Assembly: GCA_017526745.1 (NCBI GenBank)
Contig: JAFXQX010000030.1
Coordinates: 1-64,000 of the forward strand
From: Lachnospiraceae bacterium
GTDB taxonomy: Bacteria > Bacillota > Clostridia > Lachnospirales > Lachnospiraceae
Direction of reading: 5' to 3'
DNA length: 64,000 bases
Shown: in pieces, positions 1 to 8,169 of the stretch
Numbering within the stretch: position 1 is the stretch's first letter
How the letters are laid out: every line of letters starts with the position of its first letter
The notes under the pieces: model-generated
What the model saw: only the letters and a program-made list of their open reading frames with translations
What the model was told of the DNA's origin: nothing
The model's database searches: none
Made by a program: the position numbers and the translations under genes

Positions 1-35
1 GCATTTATTTCATCTTGTGATAGCATTCCGTCCAT
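1..35 (-). CDS. fliY: Flagellar motor switch protein FliY/FliN, first codons only
   Basis: Only the first 11 to 12 codons lie in the window. They read MDGMLSQDEINA, which matches the usual N-terminus of FliY/FliN-type switch proteins of Firmicutes, where this segment resembles the CheY-binding end of FliM. An AAAGGAGG ribosome binding site lies 11 bases upstream of the ATG. The gene follows fliM in the same direction, as expected for the fla/che operon. FliY versus FliN cannot be decided from so little sequence. Confidence 0.75.
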   Translation of the reverse strand, partial: MDGMLSQDEIN

Positions 36-59
36 ACTCTATCTCTCCTCCTTTCATGA

Positions 60-141
60 GGTATCGGCACGACTCCTTCGTCGTCCTGCCAGTTCGTCGG
101 AACGCATCTGAAAATGACTTCGTCATTGGCGTTCCTCCTCT
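60..141 (-). repeat. 82-bp tandem duplication, copy proximal to fliY
   Basis: This stretch is identical over 82 bp to 147-228, with a period of 87 bp (29 codons). On the minus strand each copy carries an AGAGGAGGAACGCCA ribosome binding site followed by ATG. It also carries a GAA-triloop hairpin (AATGAC-GAA-GTCATT) and a second hairpin (ACGAC-GAAGGA-GTCGT). It lies in the fliM-fliY gap. Confidence 0.95.
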
Positions 142-146
142 TCTAA

Positions 147-228
147 GGTATCGGCACGACTCCTTCGTCGTCCTGCCAGTTCGTCGGAACGCATCTGAAA
201 ATGACTTCGTCATTGGCGTTCCTCCTCT
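147..228 (-). repeat. 82-bp tandem duplication, copy overlapping the fliM 3' end
   Basis: This copy is identical to 60-141. It supplies the last codons and the stop of fliM. The fliM stop overlaps an ATG (ATGA) preceded by a strong ribosome binding site. An open frame of 67 codons starts at that ATG and contains the 29-codon unit twice. It ends inside fliY (at position 10), so it may be only a by-product of the repeat. Confidence 0.95.
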
Positions 229-1196
229 CTTAAAATCTCAGTAACTCTAACCGCGTATCCGTCTCTCGACGTACCCGGCAGGGCTTTGAATTTCTGAATG
301 TTTCCTACAAATATGTCGAGCTGTGAATCCACTTTGCTGCCAAGCTTTATGATATCTCCGAGCTGAAGGTTTACAAAATCGCTTACCGTGATCGTGCTCC
401 TTCCGAGCACAGCCCGTATCGGCATGTGGATCTTTCGTATTATCGTCTCGATGTGTTCGCTGAACTCTTCTCCGCTGTTGTCCTTCATGTTAGCGAACCA
501 GTACTTCGTATTCAGTTTGTCCATGACCGATTCGAGTGTGAAATACGGAAGACACACGTTCATCAGTCCTTCGACATCACCTATCTTGACATTTATCGTA
601 ACGATCGCGATCATTTCCGACGGTGCGATGATCTGTGCAAACTGGGGATTGGTCTCTACCCTCTCAAGGTAAGGATTTATATCCGTAACATTCTTCCACG
701 GTTCCCGCAGCAGCTGAACGCACACTGTTATGATCTTGTCTATGATCGACCTCTCGATCTCCGAAAAGTCCCTGCTCTTATCCAGCGGATTACCCTGGCC
801 TCCAAGCATTCTGTCGATTATCGCATATCCCAGATTGGCCGCTATCTCCAACAGAACGTTTCCGCCGAGAGGATCGAAGTTTACCACCGCAAGCAGTACC
901 GGGTTGGCAAGTGCGGTTGAAAATTCCGAGAACGTACATGCCTCCGAGTTGACAACGCTGACCTGTATGTTCTTTCGGAGGTACACCGGCAGGTTGGTCG
1001 AAAGGAGCCGGCCGTAGTGTTCGAATATTATCTCGAGAGTTCGCAGATGTTCCTTGGAGAATTTTGCCGGGCGTCTGAAATCGTAGCTTTTCGCCGATCG
1101 CTCGTCAATGCTATTGATGTCTTCTGCGTCAAGTTCGCCTGAGCTTAAGGCCTGAAGGAGACTATCAATCTCATTTTGCGAGAGAACTTCGCCCAT
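210..1196 (-). CDS. fliM: Flagellar motor switch protein FliM
   Basis: FliM is a C-ring component that binds phospho-CheY and transmits the switch to FliG. The N-terminal motif LSQNEIDSLL is the CheY-binding segment. A CheC-like middle domain and a C-terminal SpoA domain (about residues 250-325) follow. I chose the ATG at 1196 (328 aa) because GAGGTGAG lies 5 bases upstream. A GTG at 1205 would add three residues but has a weaker site. The gene lies between fliL and fliY in the flagellar operon. A 7-bp-stem hairpin (1218-1236) sits just upstream, and the 3' end lies in a tandem duplication. Confidence 0.96.
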   Translation of the reverse strand: MGEVLSQNEIDSLLQALSSGELDAEDINSIDERSAKSYDFRRPAKFSKEHLRTLEIIFEHYGRLLSTNLPVYLRKNIQVSVVNSEACTFSEFSTALANPVLLAVVNFDPLGGNVLLEIAANLGYAIIDRMLGGQGNPLDKSRDFSEIERSIIDKIITVCVQLLREPWKNVTDINPYLERVETNPQFAQIIAPSEMIAIVTINVKIGDVEGLMNVCLPYFTLESVMDKLNTKYWFANMKDNSGEEFSEHIETIIRKIHMPIRAVLGRSTITVSDFVNLQLGDIIKLGSKVDSQLDIFVGNIQKFKALPGTSRDGYAVRVTEILREEERQ

Positions 1197-1217
1197 TAAG
1201 CTCACCTCACTTCTCTC

Positions 1218-1236
1218 AACACAACTCCGTTGTGTT
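1218..1236 (-). other. Short hairpin upstream of fliM
   Basis: Perfect 7-bp inverted repeat AACACAA/TTGTGTT with a 5-base loop in the fliL-fliM gap, just upstream of the fliM ribosome binding site. There is no T-run, so it does not look like a terminator. RNA processing or translational control is a guess. Confidence 0.6.
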
Positions 1237-1265
1237 ACTCAAATTTTATTTATGCACACGATTAA

Positions 1266-1790
1266 TCACTGAAACTTAATGTCGCGGAAGTACGCTTCAT
1301 ACACGAAATCTGAATCAAACATGGCCTGAACCTTGGCAAGTATCGCTTCCTCTATGCCGTGTACATTGGCCTGTGCTTCTTCTTTGGTGTACTGTCCGAC
1401 AACTTCTATGATCTCGCTCTTTATCTTACTTTCTTTGGCAGCGAGCATGGGCTGGTAGGTCTTGTAATCCTCGTGTTCCTTGTTGATCGAGAAGGACATC
1501 GAGCACATAGCATAATGGTCTCTTCCATCGCCGCTGTCCTTTAGGGCAACGGTCATGGGATCGGCTATGTCGTAGACTTCGGAATTCTCCGGAAGAACCT
1601 GTGCCTCCTCAGCCACTTCCTCCTGTCCCGCACTGCTCTCAAGCTCGAGGTTTAAGATGGCTGCTATGTCATCAACCAGGGCTATCGTCTTGCGGTTTGC
1701 GGATACGGTCGAGAACATAATGATCCCCGTAAGCACTACATTTACGGCCACCAGCGCCAGTATGATAACTGACATAAGGTTTTTTTTCAT
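1266..1790 (-). CDS. fliL: Flagellar basal body-associated protein FliL
   Basis: FliL is a single-pass membrane protein of the basal body that associates with the stator. The predicted protein (174 aa) begins MKKNLMSVIILALVAVN, giving one transmembrane helix at about residues 5-27. A periplasmic-type FliL domain follows. A longer open frame starts at 1832, but its first 14 codons lack a membrane or FliL signature. A GAGGG site 9 bases upstream of the ATG at 1790 supports the shorter form. It lies between motB and fliM, the usual clostridial place. Confidence 0.9.
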   Translation of the reverse strand: MKKNLMSVIILALVAVNVVLTGIIMFSTVSANRKTIALVDDIAAILNLELESSAGQEEVAEEAQVLPENSEVYDIADPMTVALKDSGDGRDHYAMCSMSFSINKEHEDYKTYQPMLAAKESKIKSEIIEVVGQYTKEEAQANVHGIEEAILAKVQAMFDSDFVYEAYFRDIKFQ

Positions 1791-1846
1791 TGGTTTATTC
1801 CCTCTTTTTCTATAATTACCATCCCCGCTCAAACGCCGCTCCGGCT

Positions 1847-1865
1847 ACCCGATCAAAGATCGGGT
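1847..1865 (-). other. Perfect hairpin at the motB stop codon
   Basis: ACCCGATC and GATCGGGT form a perfect 8-bp stem with a 3-base loop and overlap the last base of the motB stop codon. No T-tract follows. It is one of several compact hairpins in the gaps of this operon. Confidence 0.7.
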
Positions 1866-2680
1866 CATGGTGCGGCTAAAGGATTGTATATCTTGATCTC
1901 GACGCGTCGGTTCTTGGCACGTCCTTCGGGTGTTCCGTTATCCGCTACGGGTATATACTCTCCGCGGCCGGAATGCTTGATGTTTGACGGATTGAGGTTT
2001 GTGTTCTCAACAAGGTAATCAAACACCGAAAGCGCTCTCGCACTTGACAGTTCGTTATTGTTAGCAAACTTTGCGGTACTGATCGGAACGTTGTCCGTAT
2101 GTCCTTCGACCTCTATAACAGACTCCGCATACTTCTGGAGGATGACTCCGACCTTCTCCATGAGGGGAAGAGCCTCTGGCTTGAGATCAGCCTTTCCGGA
2201 ATCAAACAGGAGCGCTCCGTTAAGTGTCAGTTCGACGTACTGCGATGTAAAATCAACATCGATATCACCGGTTAAGTTCTGCTCCGCAAGAGCCTCGTCG
2301 ATCTTTTCCGCCAGCTGCTCATTCTGTTTGAGCATCTCCGCCTGAACATCGGAAACCTTTTCATCGAACTCCTTGAACTCGTCGGACTCTTCATCGGACT
2401 GTGCCGCCTGTCCCATCGTGTTCATGTACTCATCAAGCTGTGAGAGCTGACTGACACCGTTATTTATAAGGAGTCCCTCAAGAAGGGACGATCCGCCCGA
2501 ATCGAATATCGAAAACGTCTGTGAAAAACTTGCCGCCACCAGTGCAAACTTCTCTGCGTCTATCGTTGACATCGCAAAAAGCATAACGAAGAAGCACAGC
2601 AGCAGGTTCATCAGGTCGGCAAAGGTCGATTGCCACGCCGGCGCGCCTTTCGGGGGCTCTTCTTCTTTGCGCTTGGCCAC
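1865..2680 (-). CDS. motB: Flagellar stator protein MotB
   Basis: MotB pairs with MotA to form the ion-driven stator and anchors it to peptidoglycan. The single N-terminal transmembrane helix contains the essential Asp (D22 in TFADLMNLLLCFF). The C-terminal OmpA-like peptidoglycan-binding domain shows GHTDNVPI, ELSSARA and NRRVEI motifs. The start is GTG and overlaps the motA stop by one base (TAGTG), so translational coupling is likely. Length 271 aa is normal. A perfect hairpin lies at the stop codon. Confidence 0.96.
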   Translation of the reverse strand: MAKRKEEEPPKGAPAWQSTFADLMNLLLCFFVMLFAMSTIDAEKFALVAASFSQTFSIFDSGGSSLLEGLLINNGVSQLSQLDEYMNTMGQAAQSDEESDEFKEFDEKVSDVQAEMLKQNEQLAEKIDEALAEQNLTGDIDVDFTSQYVELTLNGALLFDSGKADLKPEALPLMEKVGVILQKYAESVIEVEGHTDNVPISTAKFANNNELSSARALSVFDYLVENTNLNPSNIKHSGRGEYIPVADNGTPEGRAKNRRVEIKIYNPLAAP

Positions 2681-3477
2681 TACTCTTCGCCTCCCCCTTC
2701 TTCACCGCCGCCGGATCCCCGGTCACCCGGAGCCAGGAACGACTTAAGCTTTTCTTCTATGACACGGGGGTTCTCGCCTGCCTGTATTGAAAGGAGCCCC
2801 TCTATGGTGATCTCTTTGACCTTCATCTCCGCACCGTTGACTTTCTTGAGCTTTGAAGCAAACGGTGCGCAGATCCAGTTTGCAAGAACCGAACCGTAAA
2901 ATGTCGTGATGAGGGCAACGGCCATGTTAGGGCCCAGAGCCGCAACATCATCCATGTGATAAAGCATCATAACGAGTCCCAGCAGGGTTCCGATCATACC
3001 CCAGGCAGGACCCATACCTCCGAGATCCTCCCAGAATCCGATATTGACCTTATGACGGTCATCGATACTGATAAGCTCGGTTTCCATTATTCCTCTTACA
3101 AGATCGGGATCCGTACCGTCGACGATGAGCATGACTCCTTTTTGAAGGAAAACGTCATCAAGACCTGAGGCTGCTTCTTCGAGTGAAAGAAGGCCTTCTT
3201 TACGTGCCACGTTGGAAAGATCTATTATCTTCTGAATGATAGCGCCCGGATCCTCGCTTCCGTGCATGAAAGCGATCTTGGCGCTCTTTAAGCCGCCTAC
3301 AAAATCCTTGATGCTGGTACCGCCGAATATGGCAGCAAAAGCTCCACCAAACGTGATCATGGCAGAGGGGGCATCAAGGAAGTATTTTATTCCCGCTGCT
3401 CCGTCCTGTCCGAGAAGGATGGACACGAACATGAATACAAGGCCCGCTATTACACCTACTAAGGTTGCTATGTCCAA
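2680..3477 (-). CDS. motA: Flagellar stator protein MotA
   Basis: MotA is the four-helix stator subunit whose cytoplasmic loop contacts FliG. The family normally starts close to (M)DIATLxG. Here a TTG at 3477 gives exactly that start, with GGGAG 9 bases upstream. The in-frame ATG at 3513 would add 12 residues, has no ribosome binding site and sits closer to the promoter. The four hydrophobic segments and the GGMGPAWGMIGTLLGLVMM region near the third helix are visible. A sigma-A-like promoter (3551-3579) directly upstream suggests that motAB can be transcribed independently of the hook genes. Confidence 0.95.
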   Translation of the reverse strand: MDIATLVGVIAGLVFMFVSILLGQDGAAGIKYFLDAPSAMITFGGAFAAIFGGTSIKDFVGGLKSAKIAFMHGSEDPGAIIQKIIDLSNVARKEGLLSLEEAASGLDDVFLQKGVMLIVDGTDPDLVRGIMETELISIDDRHKVNIGFWEDLGGMGPAWGMIGTLLGLVMMLYHMDDVAALGPNMAVALITTFYGSVLANWICAPFASKLKKVNGAEMKVKEITIEGLLSIQAGENPRVIEEKLKSFLAPGDRGSGGGEEGGGEE

Positions 3478-3550
3478 AACAATACACTCCCGATTACTGA
3501 TTCGTGCGCTCATAAATCGGACGCTAGGCCATTAATAAACGCACATAGTT

Positions 3551-3579
3551 ATTTTACTAAATTATTATGTAAATGTCCA
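3551..3579 (-). promoter_or_regulatory. Sigma-A-like promoter for motAB
   Basis: Reading the minus strand, TGGACA and TAAAAT are separated by 17 bases. Each hexamer has one mismatch to consensus. The site lies about 70 bases upstream of the chosen motA start, downstream of a large stem-loop that follows flgE. Seen in sequence; activity is inferred. Confidence 0.6.
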
Positions 3580-3600
3580 TGAATTTTTCCTGTATTCAAT

Positions 3601-3657
3601 AAGTGCCCAAAAGGGACGCGTACCCTGTACGCGCCCCACTTTCATATTGGGTCACTT
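3601..3657 (-). other. Large nested stem-loop between flgE and motA
   Basis: Outer arms AAGTG/CACTT and CCCAA/TTGGG enclose an inner 11-bp stem (GGGGCGCGTAC with GTACGCGTCCC as read on the minus strand) with an AGG loop. The only non-Watson-Crick pair in the inner stem is G-T on the minus strand, which would be G-U in the transcript. It lies immediately downstream of the flgE stop. No proper T-run follows, so terminator or RNA-processing function is open. Confidence 0.7.
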
Positions 3658-3658
3658 A

Positions 3659-5239
3659 TTATCTCTTAAGGTTTGTAAGTTCCTCGAGCATGGAGTCGGA
3701 AACCGTGATTATACGGCTGTTTGCCTGGAATCCTCTCTGGGTTGTGATCATATCGGTAAACTCTGCGGAAAGGTCAACGTTTGACATTTCCAGAACACCT
3801 GTCGACAGGCTTCCGGAGCCGGCCGTGATATCTTCACCGATGCCGTCAAATGCTCCGGAGTTGGGTGTCGACTGGTAAAGGTTGTCACCGATCTTCTCAA
3901 GACCTGACGGATTTGCAAAGTTTGCAACCGCGATCTGTCCGAGGAGCTTGCTTGTTCCGTTATCATATGTTGCTGTGATCTTACCGTCCTGACCGATGGC
4001 AACTCCGCTCATCTGACCGACCTTACGTCCTGCGTACTGTCCCTCATAGTTACCGGAATTACCTTTGATCGTTGATGTACCCTTGTTATCATACATCGTT
4101 GATGTTCCGACAAACATCTTGATCGGATCCTGGAAAGCCTGGATACCGTCAGGTGTTGTGGCATCTATTGTGATCGTAAACGGCTGTTCGTTCGTGGTCC
4201 CTGGTATCAGGTTCTGGTTCTTACCTGTCTTGGGATCATAGTGGAGCGTATTCTGATCAAGAGATATGCTCTTGGGGAATCCCGTGGAATCCTTTTCTCC
4301 GGGGCCTCCTTCAGCATCATATCCGGTCTTTTCATATCCGGGTTCAGTCTTTTTGTGAATGAGGCTGTATCCTTTGGAATCCACAAGATCAAAGGCCTGG
4401 ATATTATAGTCACCTTCTTTTGCGATCTTTGTGTCGGTTCTGTCGTAATACGTAACACCGTCCACTGCCACTCCGCTTGCCTGAATAAACTTTCCCGAGT
4501 CGGCAGGAAATTCGATGTAATACTTGTCCACATTAGTGGTTCCGGGAGTTATAGTGTCTGATGTTACTGTGTAAGCCGACGTATAGTCAGTGATCGCAAA
4601 CTTTGCTATATAGCTGTAACCGAGGTTATCGTACAGGCTGATATTCGTGATCAGTCCCTTTGTTGATGAAAGCTGCGTGCTGTTCTTGTCTATAACGCCC
4701 GAAAGGTATGAATTTGTAGTCTGCTCGGGTTCAGAAACCAGCTTTTCGGGAGACATGATGCGAAGCGGGGTTACGGTGTTCTTGATGATCGTTCCCGGAT
4801 TGTTCGGATCTTCCTGCCAGCCCATTACGGTATAACCGTTTGAGGTCATGGCAAGGTTTCCCATACCGTCAACGTAGAATGCGCCTGCTCTTGTGAAGTA
4901 GTTGTTCGAGCCGTCACTTACTACGAAGAAGCTGTCGCCCTTTATCTGTACATCAAAGGGGTTTCCTGTTGACTGGGAAGCTCCCGATGTTGATATATTT
5001 GCATTGATCGCACCGGTCATAACGCCGAGACCGATCTGCTTTGCATTGATACCGCCGCGGCCTGTAGCTGCGTTTGCTGCCGATGCCGACTGGGTTGTCT
5101 GGTACATAAGTTCCTGGAATGTCACGTTCTGTGACTTGTATGCTACAGTGTTAACGTTTGCGATATTGTTACCGATAACGTCCATCTTGGTCTGGTGAGT
5201 CTTCAGTCCTGCAACACCTGAAAAAAGTGATCTCATCAT
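3659..5239 (-). CDS. flgE: Flagellar hook protein FlgE
   Basis: FlgE polymerises into the hook that links rod and filament. The N-terminus (LFSGVAGLKTHQTKMDVIG, then NNIANVNTVAYK) is the flagellar rod/hook signature. The C-terminus (DMITTQRGFQANSRI) is the matching heptad region. The 526-residue length reflects a variable D2/D3 insertion rich in Gly, Thr and Asn. AGGAGG lies 10 bases upstream of the first of two adjacent ATGs. The flbD gene that often follows flgE is not present before motA. Confidence 0.95.
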   Translation of the reverse strand: MMRSLFSGVAGLKTHQTKMDVIGNNIANVNTVAYKSQNVTFQELMYQTTQSASAANAATGRGGINAKQIGLGVMTGAINANISTSGASQSTGNPFDVQIKGDSFFVVSDGSNNYFTRAGAFYVDGMGNLAMTSNGYTVMGWQEDPNNPGTIIKNTVTPLRIMSPEKLVSEPEQTTNSYLSGVIDKNSTQLSSTKGLITNISLYDNLGYSYIAKFAITDYTSAYTVTSDTITPGTTNVDKYYIEFPADSGKFIQASGVAVDGVTYYDRTDTKIAKEGDYNIQAFDLVDSKGYSLIHKKTEPGYEKTGYDAEGGPGEKDSTGFPKSISLDQNTLHYDPKTGKNQNLIPGTTNEQPFTITIDATTPDGIQAFQDPIKMFVGTSTMYDNKGTSTIKGNSGNYEGQYAGRKVGQMSGVAIGQDGKITATYDNGTSKLLGQIAVANFANPSGLEKIGDNLYQSTPNSGAFDGIGEDITAGSGSLSTGVLEMSNVDLSAEFTDMITTQRGFQANSRIITVSDSMLEELTNLKR

Positions 5240-5329
5240 AAGGCATTTACCTCCTTAGCCTGTGCCCTTCCGTCATTCGGGGCCTGTGGAGGGATCTCCT
5301 GAAAGGTCCGATCCCGTTAACTGTTATCT

Positions 5330-5722
5330 TTAAGCTATCACCGCTCCGTCGATGTTCGTAAATACGTTGCCGTTTGAATCATCTTTGTCGAGAGCTGTTA
5401 TCACGGTCTGATTTTTCACATTTACTATGAATGCGAGCTGGTCGACCATCACCAGTGATTCATTGATTCCCTTCTGTCCTGCAGCCTGCATCCCTGCCGT
5501 AAGGCGGTTCATCACTTTGTCCGATAATTCGATGTTTCTTTCGGATAAACGGTTTGCTGCGTGCTTCGAAAACTTCGGTACTGCATTCTCTGTCTTCTTG
5601 CCTTCAAAAACCTCGGCGAATGATTTTCGCCCCCGGGCTGCGGCCTCGCTGCTTACGGCCTTTTCTAAATACTGGCTTGCTGCCTGTTCGATGGAGGGGA
5701 ACTGTCCGTTTAATACCTTCAT
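5330..5722 (-). CDS. Flagellar operon protein, TIGR02530-like
   Basis: This 130-residue protein lies between flgD and flgE, where Firmicutes carry a small conserved flagellar-operon protein (TIGR02530 type). The central segment KFSKHAANRLSERNIELSD followed by a hydrophobic segment near VMVDQLAFIVNVKNQTVIT fits that family from memory. No catalytic motif or signal peptide is visible. Its role is not established; a part in hook assembly or its control is inferred from position only. AAGGAGGA precedes the ATG. Confidence 0.75.
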   Translation of the reverse strand: MKVLNGQFPSIEQAASQYLEKAVSSEAAARGRKSFAEVFEGKKTENAVPKFSKHAANRLSERNIELSDKVMNRLTAGMQAAGQKGINESLVMVDQLAFIVNVKNQTVITALDKDDSNGNVFTNIDGAVIA

Positions 5723-5742
5723 AGGCTCCTCCTTATCTTCTG

Positions 5743-6441
5743 TCAGCCTTCTTCGTCTTCTGTGTCTGTCTCCTCGGTCTTGCCGTTCTCCGCATCCTCA
5801 ATGTGTACGAGTTCTGCCATTCTGTCCTGGTACTTTCTGAAATCTGCAAGTGCCGCCGGTGAGAGGAATTCCTTCTCGTATGTCGACATGTCGCCAAGCA
5901 CCTTTGTGAGATTGTCTACGACATCACGATAGCTCGTTGTGAGGCTTGCGAGTGTCGGAAGCGAGTTAAGGCTTGCCATGAACTCATTTGCAAGGTTATA
6001 AGCGTTCAAGTACTTCTCGTCCACGACTGAATCGAGGTCATCGATCGAATACTTCTCTTCGCCGATATTAAGATAACCTTTTCCGTTCTCAACTGAAACG
6101 AAATCCACTTTGCCGCCCTTTATGGTCTCTTCCCCGGTGGTCTCGTTCTTGACCTTGACCGTCACATACTGTCCTACAAGCTGTGAAGCTCTGGTCAGGT
6201 CGGATGATGCAACGAGGTTTGTCATCTGCTCCAGTTCGGAGAATGTGGCGAGCTGTGAAACATATTCGGTATTGTCAGTAGGCTCCAGCGGATCCTGATA
6301 TTTCATCTGGGTAACTAAGAGCTGGAGGAACGCCTCCTTGTCAAGATCACTCGACTTGGCCGTCTCGTTCTTCTTGGCTTCGGCAGCTGGCACACCGTTC
6401 TTCTGGATCTCTCCATTAACAATGTTTGCTACTGTTGACAT
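5743..6441 (-). CDS. flgD: Flagellar hook assembly scaffold FlgD
   Basis: FlgD caps the growing hook and is needed for FlgE polymerisation. The conserved N-terminal block appears as DKEAFLQLLVTQMKYQDPLE followed by PTDNTEYVSQLATFSELEQM. A shorter conserved region follows (ASQLVGQYV). At 232 aa it is longer than many FlgD proteins. The extra part is a charged C-terminal tail ending in Glu/Asp/Thr-rich sequence. It sits between fliK and the TIGR02530-like gene. Confidence 0.93.
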   Translation of the reverse strand: MSTVANIVNGEIQKNGVPAAEAKKNETAKSSDLDKEAFLQLLVTQMKYQDPLEPTDNTEYVSQLATFSELEQMTNLVASSDLTRASQLVGQYVTVKVKNETTGEETIKGGKVDFVSVENGKGYLNIGEEKYSIDDLDSVVDEKYLNAYNLANEFMASLNSLPTLASLTTSYRDVVDNLTKVLGDMSTYEKEFLSPAALADFRKYQDRMAELVHIEDAENGKTEETDTEDEEG

Positions 6442-6455
6442 ATGCTGTGTCTCCT

Positions 6456-8018
6456 TTATGCTGTGAAGTCTACGCTGTTACCTGATCTTGCCATCATGTC
6501 GGCTGTAAGCTTTTCCTCTTCGCTAAGCTCTTCGATATCGCCTTCTTCAAGATCACCGAGATTGATACGACGTCTCGTTCCTACTCTTCCGGCTCTTGCG
6601 GGATCCCTGTTCGTGTTTCCGTCTCCCGTATCCGATCCGGTGCCCCTGTTCAGATCGTAGTTTGCAACTGATACTTCAACTGCTTCCACTTTCTGTCCCT
6701 GCTCGTTGAATGTTTCCTGTAAGGTGATCAGCTGGCTTTCCAGCGCTGCCTTGACTGCTTCATTCTGTACAAGGATGTGGGCTGTAACTACTCCGTTTGT
6801 CGATGCTATGTTCATGTTCACCGTACCGAGTGATGCGGGATGAAGCTGAAGTTCCATCGATGTCGTATCGGGTGAGTAGTTGACTCTGATCGTTTCCGTT
6901 ACCTGACTCATTATCGACTCTGCCTCCGCATTTGCGCTTGTGTAATGAGTAACGGTCTCGATCACTTCTCCGAGGTTATTGACCGTGGTCTCTACCGTTG
7001 TGGCAGCGGGTGCTGCGGTCACTATCTCGCTTTCCGCAAATCTCGAAGCATGTTCAAAACCTTCGTTATTGCCTTTAAGGTTTGACTCCTCAGTCTTGAC
7101 AGCTGCCTTGAAGGTCTCTGTCGTTCCTGTTGTTGTCCTTGCCAGCGGATCCTGTGTTACAGGCTCTTCTGTGCTTCTTGCAGGCTCCTGAGGTTTTGCT
7201 TCGGGTGTCCCCTTAACCTCTACCGTAACAGTTTTTGTTTCCGTAAGAACTGTTTCGGGCCTTTCTTCTTCAATTATGATTTTCGATGCGTCAGCATCTG
7301 TTGTTTCGACTTCCCTGTCTTGGATTGGTACCTGAATCTCAATCTTCCCGTCCATGGGAACGACTGCTTCGTTTGTATGAAGCTCAGGTGCCTCTGAATT
7401 GTTTGTAAGATCTGAAAATGTTTCCTTGACCGCATCTTTGATAGATTCGTTCTTAAATACCGGTTCGGGGTCTTTGATACCGAACTGTGCGGTAAGGTCT
7501 GCAACCGCATCTTCTGCTGTCCCAACTATCTCTTTAACGTTCTGGTAAAGCTCGGCGTTTGTGATTAGTGAGATCGAATCGGGTGTTTCCGTAAGCTCCA
7601 TCGCAAGATCTTTGATGCTTACGGGATCGAGCAGATCGATTGCGGTAAGTCCGAGGGTTTCCATCGCCTGTGTGAGCTCTTCATCGCTCACCCCGAGTAC
7701 TTCCCTGATCTTGTTAAAGATCTTTGAAGCCTCTTGTGCAACTGCTTCGGTAAATTCCGCTTTGTCCGTCTCGTCTGAGATAACATCGCGCTTTACCGGT
7801 TCCTCGGCTTTGATCTCCTTGCTCTTAGGTGTTTCAACCGTTGTCCTGGGTGATCTTGTATCATCCGTCGGCTCAACTTTTGCCACATCTTCCTTGGCAT
7901 TGCTCATTACCTCGGAAAATCCCTGAGCGTCGGAAACCGCTGCGTTGCCGGGTTTGATTCCGGCCGTAACGTTTGTAAGCATCAGATCGCTTACATTGGT
8001 TACCGTAGTGTTTGCCAT
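6456..8018 (-). CDS. fliK: Flagellar hook-length control protein FliK
   Basis: FliK measures hook length and switches export specificity. The first 350 or so residues are low-complexity and rich in Glu, Thr, Val and Pro, as usual for the ruler part. The C-terminal Flg_hook domain is recognisable from MELQLHPASLGTVNM, VVTAHILVQNEAVKAAL and LITLQETFNEQGQ. The protein has 520 residues and ends in an acidic tail. GGAGG lies 7 bases upstream of the ATG. It is followed by flgD after 14 bases. Confidence 0.93.
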   Translation of the reverse strand: MANTTVTNVSDLMLTNVTAGIKPGNAAVSDAQGFSEVMSNAKEDVAKVEPTDDTRSPRTTVETPKSKEIKAEEPVKRDVISDETDKAEFTEAVAQEASKIFNKIREVLGVSDEELTQAMETLGLTAIDLLDPVSIKDLAMELTETPDSISLITNAELYQNVKEIVGTAEDAVADLTAQFGIKDPEPVFKNESIKDAVKETFSDLTNNSEAPELHTNEAVVPMDGKIEIQVPIQDREVETTDADASKIIIEEERPETVLTETKTVTVEVKGTPEAKPQEPARSTEEPVTQDPLARTTTGTTETFKAAVKTEESNLKGNNEGFEHASRFAESEIVTAAPAATTVETTVNNLGEVIETVTHYTSANAEAESIMSQVTETIRVNYSPDTTSMELQLHPASLGTVNMNIASTNGVVTAHILVQNEAVKAALESQLITLQETFNEQGQKVEAVEVSVANYDLNRGTGSDTGDGNTNRDPARAGRVGTRRRINLGDLEEGDIEELSEEEKLTADMMARSGNSVDFTA

Positions 8019-8066
8019 CTTCCGTCCTCCTCTCTTCAGTTTTCAAGGTGCGTTAACACTCACAAT

Positions 8067-8150
8067 CTATATCGACCTCTGAAGAGAAATACTTAACCCT
8101 GTTTTAGATATTTTAGGTGTGCCGCACAGGAAGGACTCTTCCCGCTTCAT
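8067..8150 (-). CDS. Candidate 27-residue small protein between ylxF-like gene and fliK
   Basis: The gap between the ylxF-like gene and fliK contains an ATG at 8150 with GGAGG 5 bases upstream and a 27-codon frame (starting MKREESFLCGTP) ending in TAG. I do not recognise the peptide. It fills most of an otherwise empty 151-base gap. A leader peptide, or a chance frame behind a ribosome-binding-site-like sequence, are both possible. Confidence 0.3.
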   Translation of the reverse strand: MKREESFLCGTPKISKTGLSISLQRSI

Positions 8151-8169
8151 GGGCCCCTCCTTCCAACAA

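Noticed and set aside
10-213. 67-residue frame over the fliM-fliY repeats
   Set aside because: It has a good start site but consists of the duplicated unit read through and ends inside fliY. I describe it with the repeats and do not call it a gene.
17-244. Plus-strand frame across the same repeats
   Set aside because: It is the reverse-strand reading of the duplication with no ribosome binding site.
3478-3513. N-terminal extension of MotA from an ATG at 3513
   Set aside because: No ribosome binding site, and the family begins at the TTG at 3477.
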